Of a DNA stretch of 64,000 nt, positions 12,661 to 25,203 are shown piece after piece; position 1 is the stretch's first letter, and the number at the start of each line of letters is the position of its first letter. Source of the stretch: Epiperipatus broadwayi (taxonomy: Eukaryota; Onychophora; Udeonychophora; Euonychophora; Peripatidae); contig JAQFVV010000273.1 in NCBI GenBank assembly GCA_028023455.1, forward strand, positions 868,989 to 932,988, written 5' to 3'. Under the pieces are notes generated by a model that saw only the letters and a list, made by a program, of their open reading frames with translations, did no database searches and was not told where the DNA came from. Both the position numbers and the translations under genes were made by a program.

Positions 12661-15357
12661 ATTTGAAACTTATGTCTTAACTATATGACACTCATCTTCA
12701 TTGAGATTTGTTTTCTTCAGAAAAAGATGCTTTAGTTCTACTACTTTAAATTGCCATTTTACCATTAATATAACAGATATTATTTTAGGGTTTTATAACA
12801 GAGATTCTGCAAAACTGCTTCATTGGGGTTTTTTTTTTTAATTTAAAGAAAAATCTAAAAGTTCATTATCTTATGGAAAGTTGTTAAATATCAATTGTCT
12901 TTACTCTATTGTTCTGGAAAGAAATTTTTTTAAGAACATTTAGTTTTTATGGTCTCATTTTCATTCAAAGATGTTGGAAGAAAAATATTTTTTACTTATT
13001 TATTAAATATTTCTAGTTATTTTTACATATTAAACAAAAAGAATTAACATATTTAATTTTATAGATTTGTGTATTATTTTTATAAACAAAAGTTATTAAA
13101 CTTAATCATAATGTTAACAATAAAAATCACCTAGGTTTGATGATTCATATCATTCTTATTGTAAATATTATCACCTGTTAAAATTGGCTTGTTAATATAT
13201 TTTTTTTTCAAATGTTTATTAATTATAATGCAAATATCAGATTTTAGCACACAATTTGATAGATTTATTAAAAGATCATTAAAAAAAATTGAAAAACTTA
13301 AAATTTAAAAGAATTCATTCATTTTCTGAAAGAGTGTTCACAATAATGTCATTGGTGATATTTAAGTTCTTTGTTCTTATTTACAATTTAGTTTTAAAAT
13401 ATTTATATATATATTTTTAAAGAATATTAGTTATTGATAAAATTAAATTAAAAAGAAATGAAGTCCAATTTATTGAGTTTTAGTATAAAATAAAGATTTA
13501 TATAATTGTGAAACATTGAATATTTCAAGAACTTTCACTAGACATAACAGTAGAAAATTTCAAAACGGTTTATAAAGATCTAGATAGTGTTGACAATGTT
13601 AAAATATAATGTTGCTATAAAATAAGTTAAAAGACAGACCCACACTCATATAAATTAGATAAAAGGATTGGTTTGTTACAGTCGTCTTAAATTTATGGAT
13701 GTGAAAATAAAATGTTGATTCGTTTATTATATTCAATTAACACTCACACTTATATATATATTTACTGAAACTAAGATTACTATTCTCATTTAAAAATGTA
13801 TCTCAGTGGTGTCAATAATTATTATTATTTGCAGTTTTATTTTTTGAAAATGAACTTTTATTTTTTCAAATGTTTTTTTTTCTTCTTAATTTTAACTCAA
13901 TCTACTCAATTAATATATATTTTGTTTTACTTGGCTGCAAATTATATGTACATCCTGTTTAAAATTCAATCATGATCAGTCGCCATCTATTTCAAAAACC
14001 CAATATTTATGCAGATATAATATTTAGTTTTGACAATAAATTAATAACTGTTTTTAAATTTTATTTATTATACAGAAACGTATATAGATGACCTATCTGA
14101 CATAACAAATTTTTAAATAGCCTTATATTTGCATTCCATGTGATAGCTGATAAATCAGATCGTTGAAGGTATTTATAATTTTATATATGTACGTTTTGAT
14201 TGGGGAGAGAGGGGTTAAAGAAAATTATTTCTGTTTAATGTCTGCAAATGCATGTATTTTAGCTTATTATATTAATTATTGTTTTTTTTTTTTTGCATAC
14301 TTTTTTTTTTATTATATCTTATTATTTACTTTCCAATATATTTGTTTATTATTAATTATCATTTTTATTCTTAATTTTATTATTAAGATATGCCACCATA
14401 CTTTGTCTTTACAACTTTTCCCTTCGCCCCATTATAAATAATTAAAATACAAAATATATTTTCATGTTTTCAATTTTTTTTTTTTTTTAGATTTGTTTAT
14501 CGCAAACTGTTATCTTCTAAAGACAGTAGATGAAATTCAAACAAGCATAATTTTTATTACTAAAGATTACTTTCATTAATAAGTAATAATAAAAATGAAT
14601 CAATCATTTATAGTTACATAAATAAATAATTTCAATAACATTTAAGTTTTTGCTTTTTTAATTACCCACTGTAAAAAAAGTAAATTTATTATAGTTTTAA
14701 AACGTTCAGCTACAAATAATTTAATTATTATTTTCTTTAAAAAAGAAACTTAAACATTTTCACAATAGTCTAAATAATATAAAAAGTTTAATAAGATATA
14801 ATATTACAAAAATATTTTTCCCATAACGTCAAGAATTTTCTACGGAATTAAACTGAATAAAAAGATGACGGGTATGAATTTCCGGAGAGGTCTTTTAATG
14901 ATTTGACGCCACAATGTGTCTTTTCTCGTTTAATAAATTGCAAATTTACTCTGAACAATTTTCTTTAAAACGATTTCAAGAGAGTGATTTTATTCGATAA
15001 AGATTAGATCCTCTCAAAAATTCCAATATATTTCTGTCAATGTAATTTAAAGAAAGAACTGTTAATTGAAAACTTAGTAAAAATGACTAAAACGAACAAC
15101 CTCAAAGTCAATAATTTTGTTGATTGTTTACACGTTAAACCAAAAATGAATATCATATTTTTAACGTTATTATAAATGAAAAATATCTATTAAAAATATG
15201 GACAACTATATATTAATAAGAAGTTTTATAATAAAAGATTGAACTTATAATTATTTAAAATTCATAAAGTAAAATAAATATTTTTTCCGAGAAATAAAAT
15301 AGATTTTTTAAATAAAAGAACGAATACAAATATGTAAATTGCCAGATAGGCTGGTAA
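12661..15357. other. AT-rich, no gene recognised
   Basis: Long AT-rich stretch with poly-T tracts near 12830, 14281 and 14476. The plus-strand frame at 14163-14441 is low-complexity F/I/L/Y and not credible. A patch at about 14825-14960 has several CpGs (ataacgtcaag, gatgacggg, tccgg, tgacgcc), which sets it apart from the surrounding repeats. Confidence 0.45.
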
Positions 15358-15467
15358 TTAGATAAACAAACAGAAAATTGATAGATAGGTTAACAGATAA
15401 AAAATAGACAAATAAATATGTGCTAAATAGATATGCAAACAGATGGATAAATTGTCAACTAAATAAA

Positions 15468-15782
<315 letters not shown>

Positions 15783-15839
15783 GTGTTGTTGAATTGATTG
15801 ACTTTTTTAAAGAAAACATTGTGTTAGGTTTCACATATA

Positions 15840-17090
15840 CTTAAATAAGTTATTTATGTCAAGTTAAATGAAAAAAAAAGTTTGCGATTAATTAACTGAA
15901 ATTATCAATAAAGCAAGTCATATATAACTTGACATTGCTTTTATAAGCTTGTATTAATTAACTGAAAGGACCTTAAAAAATCCATAAAGTCACATTGTTA
16001 ATGACTATTCCATATGGTTTTTATCATTGCAGCTGGTATTATCTTGGGATAATATATATATAATGAACTCTCATCAACATATATTATCTAGTATGATAAG
16101 TTTACTGATTTTTTCATAAGTTTAATATTCAGAAATCTTGTTAATTCTTTATAGAAATATCAGTATTATAGTCTTGTAAGACTGAATCGATGCACTTGTG
16201 TAACTGCTATTTCTTATTGGTATTTACACTTGTCATAGACAAAAGTATACCTCTCATTTTTTAGAATATATAAAATCATCAGTCAAAGCAAGACTTAAAA
16301 AATGAGGGCAAAGTTTCTTAGGATCCTGTAGATATGTCTAGTTTGACATTCAATGATATTTTTTATCTTGGAAAAGGGAAGAACTATAGATCATAATCAG
16401 CATTTATAAAAAATAAAGAGATAATTGATTTGAATAATCAGTAATATATTATTATAAAAGTATACATATTACAAACACAATTAAAGTAATGTACAGTATA
16501 TATATATATATTCTAAGTTCAAATCCTACTTCTTACATATATAAGAAACATTCGGTATAAACAAATTACATATTGTCTTGGAAATAGATTGCATCATAGT
16601 ATAAGTTCAGTCCATCCTTCTCCTACTAATAAATATGGATGTATAATTGTCAGATGATATGAGGAATTAGATTGATGTAATGTCTGCATATATGGATAAG
16701 ACTACAATATCAAATCAAATAAGGGCTTTGAAAATTCCATCATCAGTTTTTCAATGAAATGGATGATTAAATAGTTGTCAGTGAAAGCATTACATTAAAA
16801 ATACTAGGACAAACCCAGCACTTTATCTAATTTAAAAGTATTAAGTAAAAAAATCTGAAATTTTCAGACATCCATATATCTTCAAATCCAGCTATCTAAC
16901 TTAAATATTCATATAGGAGTGAACTAAGTTCAGATACACCAAAATCACCAAATCCTTAATAGCAAAAAGTAAAACTGGTCTGGGATTGGGGATATTCTGC
17001 AAAGCTTGTTAAGAGCTTATTTTCAAGCTCTATATATGTAACATTTGTAATACAAGCTTATACATTATGTCATGTGACATCTGACTTGAT
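15840..17090. other. No gene recognised
   Basis: AT-rich with a TA run at about 16495-16511. No coding block identified. Confidence 0.4.
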
Positions 17091-17144
17091 TTTTTTTAAT
17101 ATATAGATTATATTTAATATTTTCATAGTAATATGATGCAAAAT

Positions 17145-17575
17145 AAAGTATTTTTGGGTCAAAATGTGTGTTACTATTGCTTACTCTCCAATATTTCAAT
17201 GAAATAGCATCCACCATTATCAAGATTAACTTAAAAAAAAAAAAAACTATTAGATATCAAATAGTAATGAGATTTAGTGTGATGCAAAGAATGTGATTGT
17301 GCATGAAGTAGTTGATAATTTAGAAAATGTAAATTAACAAAATGTTTATTTTCTTCAGTTTCACCATTAATTGTTATCAAGTTTATATTAGAAAAAAGAG
17401 TTAAAATAAATGGTCTACATAAGGCTGAAATATGTTGTGCTCCATCAGCTCCATTTAAATAAGTTAGTCTTCTTAATATTTCAATTGACTCCCTCAAAGT
17501 TCTCAATTCATATTTTCTAAATTAGCAAGTATTTTGGCATTATGAAAATGAGGTTTGTATGGATTATCCATCTTA
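17145..17575 (-). pseudogene. Penelope-like element relic (3' end of ORF and repeat end)
   Basis: Minus strand. The frame at 17231-17506 begins MRTLRESIEILRRLTYLNGA. This matches the end of a PLE GIY-YIG endonuclease; the intact PLE here has KIREAIEILKRPDCINKRDD at the same point. Upstream (17510-17575) a frame-shifted continuation reads about HNAKILANLEN, as in the PLE at 23.2 kb. Downstream (17155-17225) the non-coding end resembles the repeat end at 23905-23985: a 'ttgataatggtggatgct' phrase, then a 'ttgaaatat' phrase, then 'acccaaaaat'. So this is a 5'-truncated copy of the same PLE family as 22866-23993. It is inactive. Confidence 0.7.
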
Positions 17576-17594
17576 TCTTTATGATAGTTACAAT

Positions 17595-17690
17595 TTTTGG
17601 TTCTAGTACATTAGGTACTGGATGTTCTTGTTGGCATTGATGCCATCCAAACAAACATCAATACACTGTTTCTGTGGATACATAAAAAGT
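17595..17690. repeat. Left arm of a long-range inverted repeat
   Basis: About 85 bp matching 19030-19120 in inverted orientation. Shared phrases (with reverse complement) include 'ggttctagt' and 'ccaaacaaacatcaata'. Identity is roughly 70% by eye. Together the arms could be the ends of a 1.5-kb element. Confidence 0.6.
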
Positions 17691-17839
17691 GGAAAACAAA
17701 TCAACAAAATATCAGTGGATAGATTTTTTACTCAATAATTATAATGTTTTTATTTATTATGTGTTTTTTTTGCTAAATTACAATATTTTTTTTTCTGATT
17801 TACTATAATGTTGTTAATATGCATTTCTTTTGGCTTAAT

Positions 17840-17865
17840 TAAAAAAAAAAAAAAAAAAAAAAAAA
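17840..17865. repeat. Poly-A tract
   Basis: About 25 consecutive A bases following 'ggcttaatt', then 'cagaaaatg'. Confidence 0.8.
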
Positions 17866-17985
17866 CAGAAAATGAAATAACCAAAACATTCAAATAAAAT
17901 AACCAAACAATGAACAAATTACAACAAAAAAATATTTATAAAAACTTGTAAAATTGACTTTTTTTTTCTGATTCTTATGGAAAAT

Positions 17986-18640
17986 TCATGTCAGATAAGA
18001 TTGTCTGAAACAGATCATAATTATTCCTGAGATGTATGAAACATGTAGCTTCCAACTAAGATGTTTTTTAGGCCTTCCAGAAGTCTTAATAAATGTCAAA
18101 TCCAGGGTTGATGTTTTTCTGGATGGCTTCTTGAAGCATAGCTGCAGCCCACTAGGAACTGGTACTGCAAAACCTTTTTTTGTTTTTTTACACACTCCTC
18201 CAAATAGATACTTTTGCAGAATTCTTCCTTGGTGATTTTTATGGTGAGAAAACAATGCTTGATTCACTTCAACAATGGAAGTAAGCCTGCTGATTTTATG
18301 ACAGGGCCTAGATATCAGACACTCACAGCACAGTTCATGAAGACCATTAGTCCACAGAATCACAGCACCTCTTGACAAGTCTAATTCCATTTGTGCCCTT
18401 TCTATCATCAGCTCTTTTTGACTCTAGTATAAGATCAATCACATAGCTTTGATGAAGCAGATTCTGAACCTGTCGAACCATGTGTTCTGTCAAATTGAAT
18501 GCCTTCATTTGCATGCACAAAACCTTCATGAATTCTCATCCACTTTTCACACACACATTTACTGTCAGATGGCAATACATTATACTGTTACAAAAAAAGC
18601 CACAACTTCTGATTACATTGATTGCAATTGACAAACTTTC
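17986..18640 (-). pseudogene. Unrecognised coding-like segment
   Basis: Two overlapping minus-strand frames (18347-18529 and 17986-18408) have an ordinary amino-acid mix rather than the low-complexity type common here. The longer frame contains a C/H-rich stretch (HELCCECLISRPCHKI) and a basic stretch (IKTSGRPKKHLSWKLHVS). They may be one broken protein joined by a frameshift near 18370. I do not recognise the family. It lies between the inverted arms at 17.6 and 19.1 kb and could be a remnant of that element's protein. It could also be a chance or non-mobile pseudogene. Confidence 0.35.
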
Positions 18641-19029
18641 AAACAAGTACTCATAATGTCAGTCATTTTTAATGTCATAACTGTTCTCATGCATTATGTG
18701 AAAACAATGGCTGCTCAGTTGGAGGAAGATTTTTTACCATTATTTACAAATGAAATATTGTCTTAACAAAAAAGTAATGTCTTTATAATTAACATTTTCT
18801 AATTGTACTTTCAATATGATGTGCTTAATTAGTAAACATGATATTAACACAGTTTTATACATTTTAAAAACATCTACCTGCAGGTAGTATGCTATCCAAT
18901 TGTCATCATTATTTCATATGTGATACCAATCATGGTGGAAGTTGGATAAGGATGTAAACATCACTTACAACCAGAAAGTGGAGGTGATGTGTAATAGATT
19001 TCCACATCACTTATCTAACTACACAGAAA

Positions 19030-19125
19030 GTTGCAGTTAAGGTGCAGCCAAATAAACAGTATATTGATGTTTGTTTGGGTCTCATCAGTGCCATCAAGCA
19101 TGTCCCATGAGCTTATGCACTAGAA
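19030..19125. repeat. Right arm of the long-range inverted repeat
   Basis: Inverted partner of 17595-17690. It ends 'gcactagaaccaag', matching the left arm's 'ttggttctagtac' in reverse complement. Confidence 0.6.
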
Positions 19126-19778
19126 CCAAGTTTTTTAAAAAAAGAAAATAAAAGAAAGTAAAAAAATCATTTTAATTAACTCAAAGTTGTATTTGTTCTT
19201 GAAGGATGTCTTATAACCTTTTATATGTATTTATTTTTAAATATGTAAATATTTTTGATTAACTCTATAATTCACTTTTTTTTAAACATTTAGTTTTTAT
19301 TATTATCCTTAATTTAATCTAAAATTGGTATTGTATTTATATCTGTAATAAGAATGCAATATATACATTTAAAAAAATGGGGAAGAGGTAAATGTATTAA
19401 ATCAAATGCTTATTGTGATGTATTTGTGAAGGAATCATAAAATTAATTTGTCATCTGTATTTTTTTTAAATATATTTTAAAGTTTATTCAATTTAAAATA
19501 TTTGCCTTATTGTTAATAATGAAAGTTGGACAGTTAAAGGAAAAATTACTTCATGCACATTATTAAAAATTATTAAGTTCTATTATGTAATATGTTAATA
19601 GTACTGTAAATGAAAAATGCTTTAAAGGATATGTGAAAAAAAATTCTAATTCAGAAAAAAATCTAAATTCAAACCTTATTTAATATGTCTTTCAGATGGA
19701 AGATGCAATTAAACAATTTATCCATGTCTATAGAAAATTGATAGGTAAATTTGTATTTAGTATTCATATTTTAGAATT

Positions 19779-19889
19779 TTTTTTTTTTTCATATGTCATA
19801 GCATCGGCCGGGACGCGAACCCACAACCGTCTGCAACCAACTACTTGCTTGCATGGAGGCTGCGATACCTCTCGGCTAACAACGCAAGA
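19779..19889 (-). mobile_element. tRNA-derived SINE with 14-bp target duplication
   Basis: On the minus strand it starts gtcttgcgttgttagccgag, has an A-box-like region (ttagccgagagg) and a B-box-like region (ggttcgcgtccc), and ends ggccgatgctatgac plus a poly-A tail (plus-strand T run at 19777-19789). A perfect duplication CATATTTTAGAATT flanks it (19765-19778 and 19890-19903). The start 'gtcttgc' and end 'gctatgac' are partly complementary and extend the acceptor stem. A relative is at 40864-40970. This is retroposed by LINE machinery; tRNA identity is unclear because the anticodon arm carries extra bases. Confidence 0.85.
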
Positions 19890-19903
19890 CATATTTTAGA
19901 ATT

Positions 19904-22860
19904 AATAATATTTTAGAAGTTATAATTAAAAATATAAAAGTCAGCGGTGAATTTTTCTTTTCTTACGGTATTAATGTAAACAAAGAGAAAAAGAAAATAA
20001 CATTTAGTTATAAAAATCAGAATATTATGTAAATGAAATTTGTATCAACATGTTTTGAAAAAGATAAAGAGGGGGTGGTTTTAAAAAATGCATTGTTGTA
20101 ATGATGTAAATTTCATATATCCTTTAGTTGATGACATACATGTTGTTTGAAAACTATGTTTTTTGTACAACATCAATTTGGTATAAATAGAATGGAAACA
20201 AGAAACTAGATATTATTCGTAGTAGTATTATAAGTCCAGAAGTGTAGCAGTATTATTCCATAAACATCTGGTGGTTAAAAATATTATCAATCATGATTTG
20301 AATAGCTGTTTTTTGCTGACTGTCCTTAAAATACTTTTAGTACCCCAATTACAATAGTCAATATGATGATTTTATTCAGACAAAATCTAACTATTATGTA
20401 TGGTTAAATAAGCATCATACCAGTCAAAATGCCAGGAAAATGTACTCATTTCCAGAAATTAGTGCAAAAGTTTGAAAATCAACTCAGGCAACTCCTATAT
20501 ATGTTCATAAAGGAAAAAGTGGATAGCGCTACTCAAGGCCTATAGATATTATATCTCATAGAGTGTCACCAGTGCTACTCTATTTACTCTCTTTTACATC
20601 ATCAGTGTTCAAATAGAATATCATTATTGGAAAAGCTAAGGAAGACAACCATAAAGCATTAAAAGAATTGTACCAGTAAATACCATGATTACTAATTGAT
20701 TTAATTTATTTAATGTGATATGATTTTATCATAAGACTTTATACATGAACCATAGCTTAAACTTAAAATATTTCTTTCTACTATAATATTTTGCATAGGT
20801 GTTGATTGTTGCTACATACACAAGTTACAATAGTCAAATATGTTTAAAAATACATATATACAAGCAACAAAGATTACAAATTACAAAATTATCATAGAAA
20901 TACCTTTTCTGGCAAATTATGTTTTTTGCCCATTTCAATATGTCTCCACGATTTAAAGCACATACAGCAACATCTATAGTAACTTCGATACACAAGTTAA
21001 TTTATTCATAATTAATATTAAATATTTTTATTAATTTATTTAGCTTGTATTTATAGCTCAATCCAATTATATGCTTTTTTACATTCTAGTTAATATTTAC
21101 TGTTCTGAGAAATTATGTAATCTATTGGGGGACATGCTCAGATAACAGTAATGATTGATAATAATTGTTCTGTTAAAATTTTCCAAAAGTAAACTTTCAT
21201 TTAGGAGGTTTGTTACCTTTAAGTTTATTTTTTTTGAAACTGAAAAACAAATAAAATACTTTTAGGATTACTTGTATTTTTTAATTATAAATCACCATCA
21301 TGGGATTGGTTGATATATAGATGAATTAAAATTTTTCTTCGAATTTTATTAACCATTTAACTTATTATTTATTTCAACCAAAGTTCATTGTGCACATCTT
21401 GAAAATATCATTATATATGTACATTTTATTATATTATCATTGGTTATAGGTGCAAACTCTTGTACAGGAAAAAAACCTATACTGTAGGTGTTTTTACTGT
21501 TACAATATTTATTAACATTTGAATCATGAATCAGCAGACAGATATAATAAAGTTAAACTTATCACAAAAGTATCATGGAAACAAAAAAAAAAAAAGAATT
21601 AAATTTAAAAGTACTGCATGCAAGAATATAAATGTAAGTATTGTTGATAAATTACAATGTTATTATAAAGGTACAGAGATGATTATTTATATTATAAACT
21701 AAAGATATCTTTAAACTCAGCTCTATTTAAAAGTTAGGTGATTTTGCACTATAACAAAACATTCATCTCTCTTAGCCATAGAAAAGTAATTCTAAATAAT
21801 TATTTTATTCAATTTATTTAAATTTCCTTAAGACTTGAAATGGAGAGGAAACAATATTCAAGTCTTTTTTTTCCCACTTATAAATGCAGATTTTTTATAT
21901 ATAATTTTACATTTAGGGATACTGAAATTAATTAAAAACAAAAATATATTTCAAATAATGAATAAATTTAGAGTGGTTAAACAATTAATTGTCATATGAA
22001 ATGAAAGTAATAGTAGGTGATTAAATTAGAATTGATTTTGATAACAAAAATCATTTTCTAAAAATTTCACAAATCTTTTTTTATATAAATACAAAATTAT
22101 GTTTTTTCTTTATGGAAGTATAATTAAAAATATGAAAATTAATATTTTTAGATCAATTTACTTTAACTTTATTATATGAATAAAAAGGTTTATCATATAT
22201 ATTTAAAGATATTCTGAACATTTTATAATTAATTTAAAAAAAGAATATATTACTTATGTAAAATAAGCTGCTGTTTTAGACATAAAATTCCCACCTGAAT
22301 AAATAAATGAAAAACTATTATATAAATAACAAAATAATAAGCTATATTTAATCTTTAAATTAAATTGGATTCATTATTTACTAAAATATAAAGATATTAA
22401 ATGTTTATTGAGGAATTATAATTTAATAAATGTTTGCTTATAATACTATATACTTTATGAAAAAAAATGTATACTTTTGGAAATGAATAATAAAACTAAT
22501 AAGATATAAAAGTATGGTTTATTATTCTTAAAAATGTCTACAGGAATATTTAATATTCCCTAGTTGCAATATGAGTTAATAGTTCAACAGTTTATTTTAT
22601 TATTAAAACCTTTCTTGAATAGTTTAAATCAATAAATTGTATTTGATTTATTAGAAATATAATTTTATAAATAAAACTGATCTGAAAATTCTCTTTGAAA
22701 TTTGCAAATACATATTTTTTTCAAGTGAATAAAGTATACTATGTAATATGAACAGTTTCGCTTTTTATTATTGGATGTTTTAATGTGTATACACAATTTT
22801 ATTTCAATTTTAAGTTTTATTGTATATTTATATATATAATGTTTTCACAGTTGTATGATG
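19904..22860. other. AT-rich, no gene recognised
   Basis: About 3 kb with no credible coding frame. A stretch at 20430-20690 is less AT-rich and could be relic material, but no motif is recognisable. Confidence 0.4.
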
Positions 22861-22865
22861 TAGAC

Positions 22866-23993
22866 AAACAATTTTTTTGGGTAAAACCATGGGTTATTTT
22901 TTATTATATATCAATATTTCAACAAAAAAGCACCAAGCCATTTTCAAGGTAAACTCTTGAAAGAAAATTTGTTCGATCTCAGACTATAACACGACTGAGT
23001 GTGAGATGAAGTATGGGAATCAGTTTAAAATATTTTAATATGCAGAATATGAGGTTTATCAAAATGTATATTTCTCTTAGTTTTACCACCTATTAATTTA
23101 AAGTCAATATTAGAAGACATAGATGAAATGAGAGATTTCAATATGGCTGGATTATGATGAGCTTCATCAACCCTATTTAAACCTGTAAGTCTCTTTAATT
23201 TTTCAATTGACTCTTTCATGGTTCTCAAATCATATCTTTCAAAATTAGAAATATTTTTGCATTGTCAAAATCAGGTTTGTGACCAATTTCTAAAAAATGG
23301 GAAGTAATTGATGTGTTTATTTTTTGATTAAAAACATTTTTATGTTCTTTAATTCTGTCATTTATTCATTCAACTATTAGACTGACCTACATAGATTTTG
23401 AGCACTGCAAACATGAAATTTCATAACATTGGTGTTTGAAAAATATTCTGTCTTTAGGTTTATGTAAAAAATTACCAGTAGAAAAATTAGTCTTTATATT
23501 AAAACAAGATAGGTGTCTACTGATTTTATCAGTAACCCCTTCAATATAATGTAAAATTACTCTATTAAAAGATGAATTGTCAATTCTATCCTTTTTTTCC
23601 TTTTTGTATCAATGCTATGTAAAGTCATACATATAATGTTTTCATTATAATCATTAGAAAGTAGAATAATTTTTGTAAGTTCTATTTCTTGAGCAAGATG
23701 TTCATTATCAGATAAATTATAAGCTCTAGTGAAAAGATTTTTTGCTACAAAAAAAAAAATTAATTAATAGGTGGTAAAACTGAGAGAAATATACATTTTG
23801 ATATATCTCATATTCTGAATATTAACCCATTTCAAACTGATTTTAATGATTCATCTTACCCTCAGTCACATTACAGTCTGAGATCAAACAAATTTTCTTT
23901 CATGAGTTTACCTTGACAATGGCAGATGCTAGTTTATTGAAATATCGGTATATAATAGCAAATAACACATGGTTTTACCCCAAAAATCATTTA
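22866..23993 (-). pseudogene. Penelope-like element relic with inverted 3' tail
   Basis: Minus-strand PLE remains. At about 23760-23230 the readings follow the PLE order: NLFTRAYNLSDNEHLAQEIE, then KKEKKDRIDNSSFNRVILHY, then a decayed GIY-YIG core (CYEISCLQCSK). The frame at 23025-23228 (MRTMKESIEKLKRLTGLNRV) is the end of the endonuclease. The last about 235 bp of the element (22866-23099) is present again in inverted orientation at 23758-23993, butted to the truncated 5' end. Such inverted end copies are a known habit of Penelope-type elements. Frameshifts and stops make it inactive. Confidence 0.8.
23758..23993 (+). repeat. Inverted copy of PLE 3' end
   Basis: Reverse complement of 22866-23099 at high identity. 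It starts just after a run of A at 23749-23759 and ends ggttttaccccaaaaat. It carries the 'ttgacaatggc' and 'ttgaaatat' phrases that sit where the intact PLE has its hammerhead-like motif. Confidence 0.85.
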
Positions 23994-25200
23994 TATATAT
24001 ATATGTTGTTTATTTATATTTTCATATATATAATTTTATATATATTTATAAATTAGATCTAAAAACCTTTGGAGATTTGATAACAAAGGAATGTAGATTT
24101 TTTGTAATGTACACTATAATAAATAAAGCTTGGGGTTGTTAATTTTCTTGTTTACAAACTTTTAATGAATAGAAGTTTTTGTCAATTATGTTGCATATAA
24201 CTTTTAATTATTGACCACCACATTTTACTGTATTTCCTTATGGTTATAGTTAGTCATCTGATTAAAATATTAAAGTTAACAGTTTCCCTTGTACGTAATT
24301 TTGTTATATTTCAACTTTTTTTTTATCAACATAAAGTCAACTTAATATTAAAACTCAATTAGCAGCTCAACATTTTATATAAATTAGCACAATTCAGTGC
24401 AATCAAACAACACACAAGCTGCTATATTCAAGTAATTATTATTCATGACTTATAAATGAAATAACACAGAGATATTAAAAACGCCCAGTGAGCTATAAGT
24501 AAATTAACCTATCAGTAAACGTAAATGTGTGATGAGACCACCTATTGTCTATATTTGATCATATATAAGCATACCATTTACTGACCTATTTACATGCAAA
24601 AAATGTTTATATATACTAATATAATTTTATCTATTTAGAAAAAATGGCTGAGCCTCATATTTAAATCCACTTTATTATTATTTAATAATATTAATATTAA
24701 ATAATAATATTAACTAATATGATTAATATTAATTTCTATATTATTAATAAGATTATTATTGGTTTCAAATTAGCTTATATTTACCTTGAAATTATGTTAG
24801 TATATATAAAGTATAATTGTGCATATAAATATGTTAGTAAATAGTATTCTTATATATAATCTAACCTAAAGTGTAAACGGGCTCAGTCTATATTTACAGA
24901 TAGTTTAATTTACCTATAGCTCACAGATGTTGTCCATTGCTTCCACATTATTTCTTCTCATATTTCTGGATATTAAAGAGTTATATTTTAAGACAAATAA
25001 TAAATTCATATCTAAATATTCAATTAAATACATAACAAGCACAATGAAATTCATATAAAAATAGGACAATGAAAACTATTTTCAGACACCCACTTTTATA
25101 TAAAAGTAAATAGTTCACAGATGTTAATAATTTTAGATTTTTTTGTTGAAATGAAAGCAACATTAGAACTGAAAAATTATACCTTCATTCTTTTAATCAT
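23994..25200. other. AT-rich, no gene; short palindrome
   Basis: Contains a near-perfect TTATTATTTAATAATATTAA-type palindrome at about 24674-24712 and TA-rich patches. No coding signal. Confidence 0.45.
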
Positions 25201-25203
25201 AAA

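Noticed and set aside
14163-14441. Possible small hydrophobic protein
   Set aside because: Low-complexity translation of poly-T and AT-rich sequence.
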